Shown here: one piece after another, positions 17,777 to 25,072 of the stretch | Layout of the letters: the number at the start of each line of letters is the position of its first letter | Position numbering within the stretch: the first letter of the stretch is position 1 | From: Syntrophaceae bacterium | GTDB lineage: Bacteria; Desulfobacterota; Syntrophia; Syntrophales; UBA2192 | Assembly: GCA_013177795.1 (NCBI GenBank) | Contig: JABLXY010000004.1 | Coordinates: 110,001-174,000 of the forward strand | Reading direction: 5' to 3' | Length of the DNA: 64,000 nucleotides | Notes under the pieces: generated by a model | What the model was told of the DNA's origin: nothing | Seen by the model: the letters and a program-made list of their open reading frames with translations, nothing else | Databases searched by the model: none | Program-made: the position numbers and the translations under genes

Positions 17777-19033
17777 TCAGCCCGCCAGCATCTGTGCAAC
17801 GCCGAGGTAGATCAGCGCGAGGCTCAGACCGATCAGGATGACGACGGACCCCCAGGAGACCCAGTTGTTGAGCCGGCCGTTGACATAAGGGCCCATGAGG
17901 TCCCTCTTGTTGATGAGCAGAAGGATGAAGATCAGGACGAAGGGCAGCAGGATCCCGTTGATGATCTGCGAGACGAGCATGATCTTGATGAGGGGGGCCC
18001 CGGGGATGAGAATGAGCCCGCCGCTGACGAGGATCAGGCCCGTGTAGAGGCCCATGAACTGCGGCGCCTCGCTGAAGTCCTTGTTGACGCCCGACTCCCA
18101 CCCCATACCTTCACAGATCGTGTAGGTCGTCGAAAGGGGGAGGATCGTCGCCGCGAAGAGCGAGGCGTTCACCAGGCCCACGGCGAAGAGCGTCTTCGCG
18201 AACTCGCCGGCCAGGGGCTCGAGGGCCATGGCGGCGTCCTCGGCCGTCTCGATGAGGATCCCACTCTTGAACAGCGTGGCCCCGCAGGCCACGACGATGA
18301 AGAAGGCCACCGTGGAGGCCATGATGCAGCCGAGAATCACGTCCCAGCGCACGAACCGGTAGTCCTCGATACGGACGTTCTTCTCGACGATGGAGGCCTG
18401 CTGGTAAAACTGCATCCAGGGCGAAATGGTCGTCCCCACCATGCCGATGAGAAGCCCGATGAAGGCGGCGTCCATGCGGAACGTCGGCCAGACCGTGTGA
18501 CGGGCGACCTCCCCCCAGTCGGGCCGGGCCATGAACCCCGAGAGGATGTAGGAGAAGTAGATGATGCAGGCCCCGAGAAACACCCGCTCGACGGTCCTGT
18601 AGTTTCCCCTCACGACGAGCAGCCAGATGACGCCGCAGGCCAGGGGCACCGAGACGTAGCGGCTCACCCCGAAGATCTCGAGGCTGGCCGCAAGCCCGGC
18701 GAACTCGGCGGCGCAGGTCCCCAGGTTGGTCAGGAGCAGGGCAAGCATGACGAACACGGTGGTCTTCACGCCGTACTCCTCGCGGATCAGGTCCGAGAGG
18801 CCCTTGCCCGTCACGACGCCGAGCCGCGCGACCATCTCCTGCACGATGACGAGCAGCGCGAGCATGGGGATGAAGGACCACAGCAGGGCGTAGCCGTAGT
18901 GGGAGCCGGCCACCGAGTAGGTGGTGATGCCCGCGGCATCGTTGTCCACGTTGGCCGTGATGAACCCCGGACCGACGATGCTGAGGAAAAACAGCAGGCT
19001 CTTCCGGTCTATCCTCTTCAGCCATTTCAGCAT
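17777..19033 (-). CDS. NRAMP-family divalent metal transporter, NRMT-like variant
   Basis: A 418-residue inner-membrane transporter with about 11 helices and the NRAMP/SLC11 fold. Helix 1 begins GPGFITANVDNDAAG: where classical NRAMPs carry DPGN, this protein has DNDAAG (residues 30-35). In helix 6 the usual Met-Pro-His is replaced by TTISPW (201-206), so the methionine that favours Mn or Fe is missing. This resembles the NRAMP-related magnesium transporters. It starts 3 nt after a soluble MgtE-N/CBS protein, which supports Mg2+ as substrate. Mn2+ remains possible. Confidence 0.8.
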   Translation of the reverse strand: MLKWLKRIDRKSLLFFLSIVGPGFITANVDNDAAGITTYSVAGSHYGYALLWSFIPMLALLVIVQEMVARLGVVTGKGLSDLIREEYGVKTTVFVMLALLLTNLGTCAAEFAGLAASLEIFGVSRYVSVPLACGVIWLLVVRGNYRTVERVFLGACIIYFSYILSGFMARPDWGEVARHTVWPTFRMDAAFIGLLIGMVGTTISPWMQFYQQASIVEKNVRIEDYRFVRWDVILGCIMASTVAFFIVVACGATLFKSGILIETAEDAAMALEPLAGEFAKTLFAVGLVNASLFAATILPLSTTYTICEGMGWESGVNKDFSEAPQFMGLYTGLILVSGGLILIPGAPLIKIMLVSQIINGILLPFVLIFILLLINKRDLMGPYVNGRLNNWVSWGSVVILIGLSLALIYLGVAQMLAG

Positions 19034-19036
19034 GGC

Positions 19037-20254
19037 CTAGCGCTTCCTCCTCAGCGGCGTGGGCAGAAGCATGTCCACCACGTCGTCCACGGTGATGATG
19101 CCGAGCAGGCGATTCGTCTCGTCAACGACCGGGATGGCGAAGAGGTTGTACCGCGAGACCATCTCGGCCACCTCTTTCTTGTTTTCCGTGGCGACGACCC
19201 TCTTGGGGTTGCTCACCATGAAGCTCTCGAGCGGCGCCTTCGGCGGGGCGAGGATCAGGTCCTTGAGCGACAGAACCCCGAGCAGGCGTTCCTCCCGGTC
19301 CACGACGTAGAGGTAGTAGATCATCTCGATGTCGGGCGCCACGAGCCGAAGCTCCTTCATGACCTCCTCGGCCGTCATGTCGGGCGGGAAGCAGATGTAG
19401 TCCGTCGTCATGAGGCCGCCCGCCGTGTCCTCGTCGTGCTCGAGGAGTTCCCGGACCTCCTCGGCCTCTTCCTTCTCCATGCGGCTCAGCAGCTCCACGG
19501 CCTTCTTCTCCGGCAGGTCGCCCAGGACGTCGGCCGCCTCGTCGGGGTCCATGTGCTCGAGCACGTCGGCGGCCTTCTCGGGCTCCATCTCGCTGATGAT
19601 CTTGGCGGCCGTCTTGTCGTCGAGCTCGCCGATGACGTCGCCCGCCGTTTCCTCGTCCAGCTTGCTCAGCAGGGCCGTTCTCTCCTGCATCGAGACCTGG
19701 GAGAGGATCTCGGCCATGTCTACGGGGTGCATCTCGGCAAGGCTCTTGCGGGTCATCGTCAGCGTGAGCCGGTCGAGGCCGGGTTCCAGCGTCGTCACGT
19801 AGCGCCAGGGGATGAGGGAGCCCTTTCGGGCCTTCCCGAAGCCGAGCCTCCGGATGAGCCCCCCGAAGCCCACGTCGATGGCGAGCACGCCGAAGTGGTC
19901 GTTGACCCGGCCGAGCTGCACGTCGTTGACGCGGACGACCTTCACACCGTTGACGTCGACGATCTGCCTGTCCAGGATGTGCTTCGCGATGAGGATCTCC
20001 TTCTCGCGCGGCTCGGCGTATGTGATGGAGGCCGCGTCCCCCCGGATCGTGACGACGCGCTTGTTCAGGACTTGGACCTCGGGCATCGGGATGTATGCCA
20101 TCCCCCGCGGGGTCTTGACGTAGAGGCCCTCCACGCAGGGGAAGGGGTCGCCCGGTGCGACGCTGAGGTCACGGATCTTCCCGATCGGGTCCCCTTTCCT
20201 GTCCAGAAGCTGGCGGTTCAGGAGTTCGCTGAGATAAATGCTGTCCGTGATCAT
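19037..20254 (-). CDS. Soluble PRC-barrel/MgtE-N/CBS protein
   Basis: A 405-residue cytoplasmic protein. Residues 1 to about 160 look like two PRC-barrel segments (DPIGKIRDLSV and VNGVKVVRVNDVQL). Residues of about 165-265 match the MgtE N-terminal superhelix, with repeated DEETAGDVIGEL-type units. Two CBS domains follow (about 270-330 and 335-395). The MgtE transmembrane domain is absent. In MgtE this cytosolic part senses Mg2+. As the first gene of a two-gene operon with the NRAMP-type transporter, it may gate or sense for it. The ATG at 20254 is chosen because the promoter lies inside any longer frame. Confidence 0.82.
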   Translation of the reverse strand: MITDSIYLSELLNRQLLDRKGDPIGKIRDLSVAPGDPFPCVEGLYVKTPRGMAYIPMPEVQVLNKRVVTIRGDAASITYAEPREKEILIAKHILDRQIVDVNGVKVVRVNDVQLGRVNDHFGVLAIDVGFGGLIRRLGFGKARKGSLIPWRYVTTLEPGLDRLTLTMTRKSLAEMHPVDMAEILSQVSMQERTALLSKLDEETAGDVIGELDDKTAAKIISEMEPEKAADVLEHMDPDEAADVLGDLPEKKAVELLSRMEKEEAEEVRELLEHDEDTAGGLMTTDYICFPPDMTAEEVMKELRLVAPDIEMIYYLYVVDREERLLGVLSLKDLILAPPKAPLESFMVSNPKRVVATENKKEVAEMVSRYNLFAIPVVDETNRLLGIITVDDVVDMLLPTPLRRKR

Positions 20255-20395
20255 GCGGGTCGCCCCCACTCGGTTATCCTGCTGCTGCCGATCGCCGCGG
20301 CCGCCGGGCAGCACCGTCTTTGCCGGCCGCATCGACCCGGGAAAAGTCATGTTTCTTGGGTGCTGGGCGCCGATCCGGCCCAAAGACAGAGAAAG

Positions 20396-20424
20396 GCTAT
20401 AAGCCGAAGAGAGGGGAAAGTCAA
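20396..20424 (-). promoter_or_regulatory. Sigma70-like promoter for the MgtE-N/CBS and NRAMP operon
   Basis: On the minus strand TTGACT (20424-20419), a 17-nt spacer and TATAGC (20401-20396). Predicted transcription start about 20389. Confidence 0.65.
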
Positions 20425-20485
20425 TCGTCTTGTTCCCCGGTCGGCCGCCGCATGCCGTCACCGGGGGCGACGGGCCTCAATTTGC

Positions 20486-20514
20486 TTGACACCCCAGAGG
20501 CGGTTTTCTATAAA
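20486..20514 (+). promoter_or_regulatory. Strong sigma70-like promoter for the B12-binding protein
   Basis: Consensus TTGACA (20486-20491), exactly 17 nt, then TATAAA (20509-20514). The predicted leader before the ATG at 20588 is about 67 nt. Confidence 0.8.
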
Positions 20515-20587
20515 ACCATCAGGCGCGGACCGAAGGACCCGGCATCCCGCGGGGTGTCTTTTCCGCCGCGGCCTCAGGGAGGGGCAG

Positions 20588-20989
20588 ATGCAGGACGAGA
20601 AGCGGGTGAGGATCCTCATGGCGAAGTTCGGGGAGGGGCATGAGAACGCCGTGGTCAGACTCGCCCTCGCCTTTCGCGAGTCGGGCTTCGAGATCATCTA
20701 CACGGAGACCCAGACACCGGAGTCCATCGTGAACTCGGCCATCCAGGAGGACGTGGACCACATTGGGATCACGACCCTTCCCGGCGCCAAGATCGACGAC
20801 ATCCGTCGCGTCATTCAGCTGCTGGACCAGGCGGGGGCGCGTGATATCGGCGTGACGGCCGGCGGGTTTCTCAGCTACGACGACATCCCGAAACTCAAGG
20901 AAGTCGGAATCGTGCAGTTCTTCCCCATGGGCACGACGATTCAGGAGCTCATCGACTGGGCCAAGGCCAACATCAGGCAGACGCACTGA
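20588..20989 (+). CDS. Cobalamin-binding domain protein (mutase small-domain type)
   Basis: A 133-residue protein made only of the B12-binding Rossmann-like domain found in methylmalonyl-CoA mutase. The conserved order is present: VRILMAKFGEGHENAVVRLA, a GFEIIYTETQTPESIV strand, IGITTLPGA, VTAGGFL and VQFFPMGTT. The adenosylcobalamin ligand motif DxHxxG is degenerate (ExHxxA, His18 kept). It would be the small partner of a coenzyme-B12 mutase, but no mutase large subunit is nearby. A consensus promoter and a strong terminator make it a single-gene unit. Confidence 0.85.
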   Translation: MQDEKRVRILMAKFGEGHENAVVRLALAFRESGFEIIYTETQTPESIVNSAIQEDVDHIGITTLPGAKIDDIRRVIQLLDQAGARDIGVTAGGFLSYDDIPKLKEVGIVQFFPMGTTIQELIDWAKANIRQTH

Positions 20990-21024
20990 AAGGGTCCGGG
21001 TCAAACTTGGGACAAGAAAAACGG

Positions 21025-21055
21025 GCCCCCGCCGGGAACGGCGGGGGCTTTTTTT
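21025..21055 (+). terminator. Intrinsic terminator after the B12-binding gene
   Basis: A perfect 9-bp GC stem (21025-21033 with 21040-21048), 6-nt loop and seven T residues (21049-21055). Confidence 0.92.
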
Positions 21056-21076
21056 GCTGTACGCGTGACCCTGTTG

Positions 21077-22033
21077 TCACTGCGGCTGCTGGATGGCCGA
21101 GAGCTTCCAGGCATTTCTCCCGACAGGGCGCGTAAAGGTCCAGAACTCCTCGAACTTCACGGGCTCCGTCCGGCTGCCGGAGAGCACCTCTTTCGTCGAC
21201 TCGTCGATCGTGTAGTCCAGCAGGTTGGCGGCGAACTTCACCGTGATGTAATCCTGCCCGGACTCCTGCCAGGCCTCGGTGATCTCGACGGACCGCACGG
21301 CGATGTTCTCCAGCCGGTTGATCTTTCTCTCGGCCTTGAGCTTCCGGGCGTCCTCCGAAAGAATCCCGTACATCTCGTCGGTCAGGACCTCCCTTACCGT
21401 CGACATGTCTCGGTTGGCCCAGGCCCCCTGAACCCGGAAGAACACATCCATGCAGGCGTCGGTGAACGCCTTCTCGTCGAACCCGGCGTCCATCTGGCGG
21501 ACATGGGAAATCCCGCGCTCCACGTCGTTGCCCTCAACGGCAGGGCTTCCCATGGGCGGGGTGTAGCCCGGTGTGGACGTCCCCGCGGGGCCGCCCTGGT
21601 AGTAGGCGCCGGCCATGGCCTCCTGCTCGCGGCGTCTCTTGATGAAACGGTAGATGAAATAGAGGATGGCCCCGATCAGGACGATGTCGAGAAGGCCGAC
21701 CCCTCCGCCGAAAGCACCGTCGCCGGCAAACCCGAGGCTCCGGAAGAGCATGCCGCCGATGAGTCCGCCCACCATACCGCCTGCCATGCTGCGCCAGAAG
21801 CTGTACGGCGCAGAAGCCGTCGGAGAAGACGGTGATGTGACCGAGCGCGAAGGCGACGCCGGCGAGGGGGTAGACGGGCTCGCGGGCGCCGAATAGGTAC
21901 GCGATCCCCGGCTTCCGGTGGAGGAACGGCCGCCTCCCGCCCTTGCGAAGACCTCATCGGGGATCAGGAAGCACAGGAAGAAAAACAACGTGAGGAACAT
22001 GATCCCTTTCGTCACCCAACGATTGCTCGACAT
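21077..22033 (-). CDS. Tim44-like domain membrane protein
   Basis: A 318-residue protein. The N-terminus is a signal or anchor (about 9-30), followed by a low-complexity Ser/Pro/Thr/Gly stretch to about residue 75. Two hydrophobic segments follow: a glycine-rich one (MAGGMVGGLIGGML) and GVGLLDIVLIGAILYFIYRF. A Tim44-like domain occupies about 170-318. Bacterial Tim44-domain proteins are inner-membrane proteins of poorly known role, related to the mitochondrial import factor. A GGAGGTG ribosome site precedes the ATG. It lies 154 bp downstream of the rubrerythrin gene in the same direction. Confidence 0.85.
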   Translation of the reverse strand: MSSNRWVTKGIMFLTLFFFLCFLIPDEVFARAGGGRSSTGSRGSRTYSAPASPSTPSPASPSRSVTSPSSPTASAPYSFWRSMAGGMVGGLIGGMLFRSLGFAGDGAFGGGVGLLDIVLIGAILYFIYRFIKRRREQEAMAGAYYQGGPAGTSTPGYTPPMGSPAVEGNDVERGISHVRQMDAGFDEKAFTDACMDVFFRVQGAWANRDMSTVREVLTDEMYGILSEDARKLKAERKINRLENIAVRSVEITEAWQESGQDYITVKFAANLLDYTIDESTKEVLSGSRTEPVKFEEFWTFTRPVGRNAWKLSAIQQPQ

Positions 22034-22187
22034 AACACCTCCGGAAAACTCGTTGATCTCGTTTTTCGTCTCGTTTCATTGATCCAGTCCCGGCGGTCGT
22101 GCCTGACACGCCACGCAAGGCTTGTTAAATGACACGGGGCCCTTTCTTGCATCCTATCGGCAAAACGTGCGTGGGCTTGACCGCCCG

Positions 22188-22685
22188 TCAGGTGATCTCC
22201 CTGTAGAGCTCCGGCGCGCGCCCGCAATTGGGGCACGTCTCGGGCCGGGACAGCGTTTCGATCCATCCGCAGTAGGAACAGACGAAGTACTTCGTTTCCT
22301 TGTCACTGGCCATGTCGGAAAGGGCCAGCTTGTAGAGGTGGGCGTGCCGCTCCTCGGCATTGCGGGCCTTCGTGAAGTACCAGACCGAGAGCTTGTCCTC
22401 GTCGGCCCACGCCTGCTTCAGAAACGCCGGGTAGGCGACCCCGTTGACGAAGGTCTCTTTCTCGAAGGACAGCTTGAGGTTTTCCTCGGTCGATCGGACC
22501 GTTTCCAGCAGTTCGAAATGGCTCTGTGCGTGGACGGCCTCCGCGGCCGCCACGGCGCGAAAGAGCCGGGCCACCTGAGGGTACCCCTCGTCATCAGCCT
22601 TCCCGGCAAAGGCCAGGAGACGGAAATAGGCCTTCGCCTCTCCGACAAAGGCCGCTTCCACATTCTTCCGCGTCTGCTCGGTCAT
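22188..22685 (-). CDS. Rubrerythrin
   Basis: A 165-residue non-haem iron protein reducing hydrogen peroxide in anaerobes. Residues 1 to about 130 form the ferritin-like four-helix bundle with the diiron ligands (EAKAYFR near the N-terminus, EAVHAQSH in the middle, ERHAHLYK later). The C-terminus is a rubredoxin-type FeS4 site with CSYCG and CPNCG. The ATG at 22685 has an ideal AAGGAGGA ribosome site, whereas earlier in-frame starts lack one. Typical oxidative-stress protein of anaerobes and microaerophiles. Confidence 0.95.
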   Translation of the reverse strand: MTEQTRKNVEAAFVGEAKAYFRLLAFAGKADDEGYPQVARLFRAVAAAEAVHAQSHFELLETVRSTEENLKLSFEKETFVNGVAYPAFLKQAWADEDKLSVWYFTKARNAEERHAHLYKLALSDMASDKETKYFVCSYCGWIETLSRPETCPNCGRAPELYREIT

Positions 22686-22721
22686 GGGGGTCCTCCTTTC
22701 GGCCGGCGGCCGGGAACCACC

Positions 22722-22750
22722 ATTTAACCTTTTTTCCCTGTTTCCGGCAA
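22722..22750 (-). promoter_or_regulatory. Candidate promoter for rubrerythrin
   Basis: On the minus strand TTGCCG (22750-22745), 17-nt spacer, TTAAAT (22727-22722), about 30 nt of leader before the ATG. It is divergent from the CBM48 promoter at 22803. Confidence 0.45.
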
Positions 22751-22802
22751 CCCGCAAATCGGCCCCGGGGTAGACCGGACCGCTTGCGATGCATCAAAGC
22801 GG

Positions 22803-22831
22803 TTGAACTTTTCGGTACGGCTGATTATGAT
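22803..22831 (+). promoter_or_regulatory. Sigma70-like promoter for the CBM48 protein
   Basis: TTGAAC (22803-22808), 17-nt spacer, TATGAT (22826-22831), with a perfect AAAAGGAGGT ribosome site at 22841-22850. Confidence 0.75.
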
Positions 22832-22855
22832 GGAAATGAGAAAAGGAGGTGTGCC

Positions 22856-23164
22856 ATGGCACGTACCCGTGCACGGAAAGGCGGCGCGTCGGCAGGCGGG
22901 ATGGGCAAGAAACGGGTCACTTTCTCCATGCACGCCCCTCACGCCCGCGAGGTGTCGGTCGCCGGGACCTTCAACGACTGGGACCCCTCGAGCCGGCCCC
23001 TCAAGAGAGAGGCGGGGGGAACCTGGAAGGCGGTCTTTTATCTCCCGCCCGGACGGTACGAATACCGGTTCGTCGTCGACGGCATCTGGACCGACGACCC
23101 CTGCTGCACGACACGCTGCTGGAACCAGTACGGCGGCGAGAACTGCATCCTCGTCGTCGAGTAG
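22856..23164 (+). CDS. Free-standing CBM48 (AMPK/isoamylase-N) glycogen-binding protein
   Basis: A 102-residue protein that is almost only a CBM48 beta-sandwich. Landmarks are VTFSMHAPHAREVSVAGTFNDW, WKAVFYLPPGRYEYRFVVDG and the closing W-x-D-P. CBM48 binds alpha-glucans or acts as a regulatory module in glycogen branching enzymes and AMP-activated kinase. Here no catalytic domain is attached. The basic N-terminal 18 residues (RTRARKGG) are outside the domain. It has its own promoter and an optimal ribosome site, so it is likely well expressed. A storage-polymer role is only inference. Confidence 0.85.
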   Translation: MARTRARKGGASAGGMGKKRVTFSMHAPHAREVSVAGTFNDWDPSSRPLKREAGGTWKAVFYLPPGRYEYRFVVDGIWTDDPCCTTRCWNQYGGENCILVVE

Positions 23165-23491
23165 GCGTCCCCTCACCGCCTCGCCACACACTCACGTCCC
23201 TGCGCGATACCCTGCCTGAGGAGTTTTGGCGAACGCGCTGCGCGTGCGCCCTCCGGCATGGCTGCGCTTGGCGATCCGCACCCCCGTGCCGCACGGGGGA
23301 AACGGGAGCCAAGCGCGAATATCACGCCGGAGAAGGAAATGCAATCTTGTATTTTTTTCGTTCCCGTGATAGCGGACCGCGATCCCCGAGGCGGGCTGTG
23401 CGATGCCGCAAGCGCGCCCGGGAAGGGCCCGCTGCATCGGCCGGACCGCCGAGCCCGTCGGGGGAGACGCCATATTTCAGGGAGGTAGAGG
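23165..23491. other. 327-bp gene-free leader with three nested stem-loops
   Basis: No credible gene. Three structures stand out: a 23-nt hairpin at 23228-23250; a nested element at 23264-23316 with a perfect 9-bp outer stem (GCGCTTGGC with GCCAAGCGC) and a perfect 8-bp inner stem (CCCCCGTG with CACGGGGG); and 23401-23439 with outer CGATGC/GCATCG and an inner 8-bp stem with one mismatch. They lie upstream of the CoA-transferase ATG and may form its mRNA leader. Confidence 0.55.
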
Positions 23492-24826
23492 ATGTCGTAC
23501 GCAGAAGAGTACAAGAGGAAACTGACAACCCCGGAAGAAGCTGTGAAGGTGGTGAAAAGCGGAGACTGGATCGATTACGGGTTCGGCCACACCAAGCCGA
23601 TCGCTCTGGACAAGGCTCTTGCTGCTCGCAAAGACGAACTGAAGGACATCAACATCCGGCACACGCTGAGCCTGACACCCCAGGCCTGCATCGAAGCCGA
23701 TCCCGAGGGGGACGTGTTCACCCTCCAGGACTGGCATTTCTCGGGCTATTCCCGGAAGCTCCATGACCGGGGCCGGTGCTACTACCACCCCATGATCTTC
23801 CGCAACCAGCCCCTGTTCTACAAGAAGAGCATCAAGAGCGTCGACGTGGCCATGATCCGCGTGACGAAAATGGACAAGGACGGTTTTTTCAACCTCCACT
23901 TGGGGAACGCATCGGTCCGCGCGGCCCTCGACGTTGCCAAGAAGATCATCCTCGAAGTCAACCCGCTCCTTCCCTGGGCGCTGGGCGGGCGTGACGAGGT
24001 CGTGCATATTTCCGAAGTCGACGCCATCGTCGAGTTCGAATCCAAGGTGGAGGTCATCCCCCCCGCCGCCCCGACGGAAATCGACAAGAAGATCGCCGGC
24101 TATATCGTCCCCATGATCCCCAACGGCGCCTGCATCCAGCTGGGCATCGGCGGGCTGCCCAACTTCATCGGCAGCCAGCTGGCCGAATCGGACCTGAAGG
24201 ACCTGGGCTGCCACACGGAGATGCTCGTCGATGCCTACTACCACATGGCCCAGGCGGGCAAGCTGACGAATAAGAAGAAGGGCGTGGACAAGAAGAAGAG
24301 CGCCTACGCATTCGCCGCGGGCAGCCAATTTCTCTATGACTGGATCGACCGGAACCCGTCGCTGGCCTCCTACCCCGTGTCCTACACCAACGCCCCCCAC
24401 GTCATGTGCCAGCACGACAACATGATCTCGATCAACGCCTGCATCGAGGTCGACCTCTTCGGGCAGGTCTCGTCCGAGTCCTCCGGGCCGCGGCACATCA
24501 GCGGCACGGGCGGGCAGCTCGACTTCGCCACCGGCGCCTACATGTCCGAGGGCGGCATGTCCTTCATCTGCTGCAACTCCTCCTACAAGGACAAGCAGGG
24601 CAACACGAAGTCCCGTATCGTCCCCACGCTGCCTCCCGGCTCGATCGTGACGGTGCCGCGCACACAGGCCCACATGATCGTCACCGAGTACGGCATTGCG
24701 GACCTGGCCGGCAAGACGACCTGGCAGCGCGCCGAGGCCCTGATCAACATCGCCCACCCCGACCTGCGCGACGATCTCGTCCGGGAGGCGGAGAAGATGA
24801 ACATCTGGCGCAAGGCCAACAAGTAA
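23492..24826 (+). CDS. Acetyl-CoA hydrolase/transferase family (butyryl- or 4-hydroxybutyrate-CoA transferase-like)
   Basis: A 444-residue cytoplasmic CoA-transferase. It contains two related halves of the family I fold: the N-terminal half with FGHTKPIAL and VTKMDKDGFFNL, and the C-terminal half with IQLGIGGLPNFIG, SSESSGPRHISGTGGQLDF and a TEYGIADL block. It should exchange CoA between acetate and a short acyl-CoA (butyrate, 4-hydroxybutyrate or similar), as used in fermentation or syntrophic fatty-acid oxidation. The exact acyl group cannot be fixed. A GGGAGGT ribosome site precedes the ATG, and an intrinsic terminator follows, so it is a single-gene unit with a long structured leader. Confidence 0.88.
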   Translation: MSYAEEYKRKLTTPEEAVKVVKSGDWIDYGFGHTKPIALDKALAARKDELKDINIRHTLSLTPQACIEADPEGDVFTLQDWHFSGYSRKLHDRGRCYYHPMIFRNQPLFYKKSIKSVDVAMIRVTKMDKDGFFNLHLGNASVRAALDVAKKIILEVNPLLPWALGGRDEVVHISEVDAIVEFESKVEVIPPAAPTEIDKKIAGYIVPMIPNGACIQLGIGGLPNFIGSQLAESDLKDLGCHTEMLVDAYYHMAQAGKLTNKKKGVDKKKSAYAFAAGSQFLYDWIDRNPSLASYPVSYTNAPHVMCQHDNMISINACIEVDLFGQVSSESSGPRHISGTGGQLDFATGAYMSEGGMSFICCNSSYKDKQGNTKSRIVPTLPPGSIVTVPRTQAHMIVTEYGIADLAGKTTWQRAEALINIAHPDLRDDLVREAEKMNIWRKANK

Positions 24827-24861
24827 TCGTCATCCCGCCGCATCGTCTCGGCGAATACGAC

Positions 24862-24896
24862 GCCCCCGGGTCTGCGGGCCCGGGGGCTCTTTTTTT
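24862..24896 (+). terminator. Intrinsic terminator after the CoA-transferase
   Basis: A 9-bp GC stem (24862-24870 with 24879-24887), 8-nt loop and a T-rich tract to 24896. Confidence 0.9.
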
Positions 24897-25047
24897 CGAT
24901 GCGGCGCGGCAAACGGCTGCGCCCACGGGCGTTGACCCGCAGAGCTGCGGCCCTTTCTTGCAGCCCGCCCGCCGACTGTTCCCGGCCGATGGCGAGACCT
25001 TTTTCCCTTCCCTCCCCTTGTGTCCGGAACGACTCATCGTGGGACGA

Positions 25048-25067
25048 GGCCGCAATGCCTTGCGGCC
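25048..25067 (-). terminator. Hairpin 5 bp after the importer permease gene
   Basis: A perfect 8-bp stem (GGCCGCAA with TTGCGGCC) and a 4-nt loop directly follow the permease stop on the minus strand. No T tract follows, so it may protect the 3' end or act with Rho rather than terminate alone. Confidence 0.4.
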
Positions 25068-25072
25068 CGCGG

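Larger units (their letters stand above)
20255..20587. other. 333-bp divergent intergenic region
   Basis: It holds one promoter for each direction (20396-20424 minus and 20486-20514 plus). The minus transcript would have a leader of about 135 nt before the MgtE-N/CBS gene. I looked for M-box and yybP-ykoY landmarks there and did not find them. Confidence 0.6.

Noticed and set aside
20255-20390. Metal riboswitch in the leader of the MgtE-N/CBS gene
   Set aside because: I looked for yybP-ykoY and M-box conserved segments in the 135-nt leader and found none.
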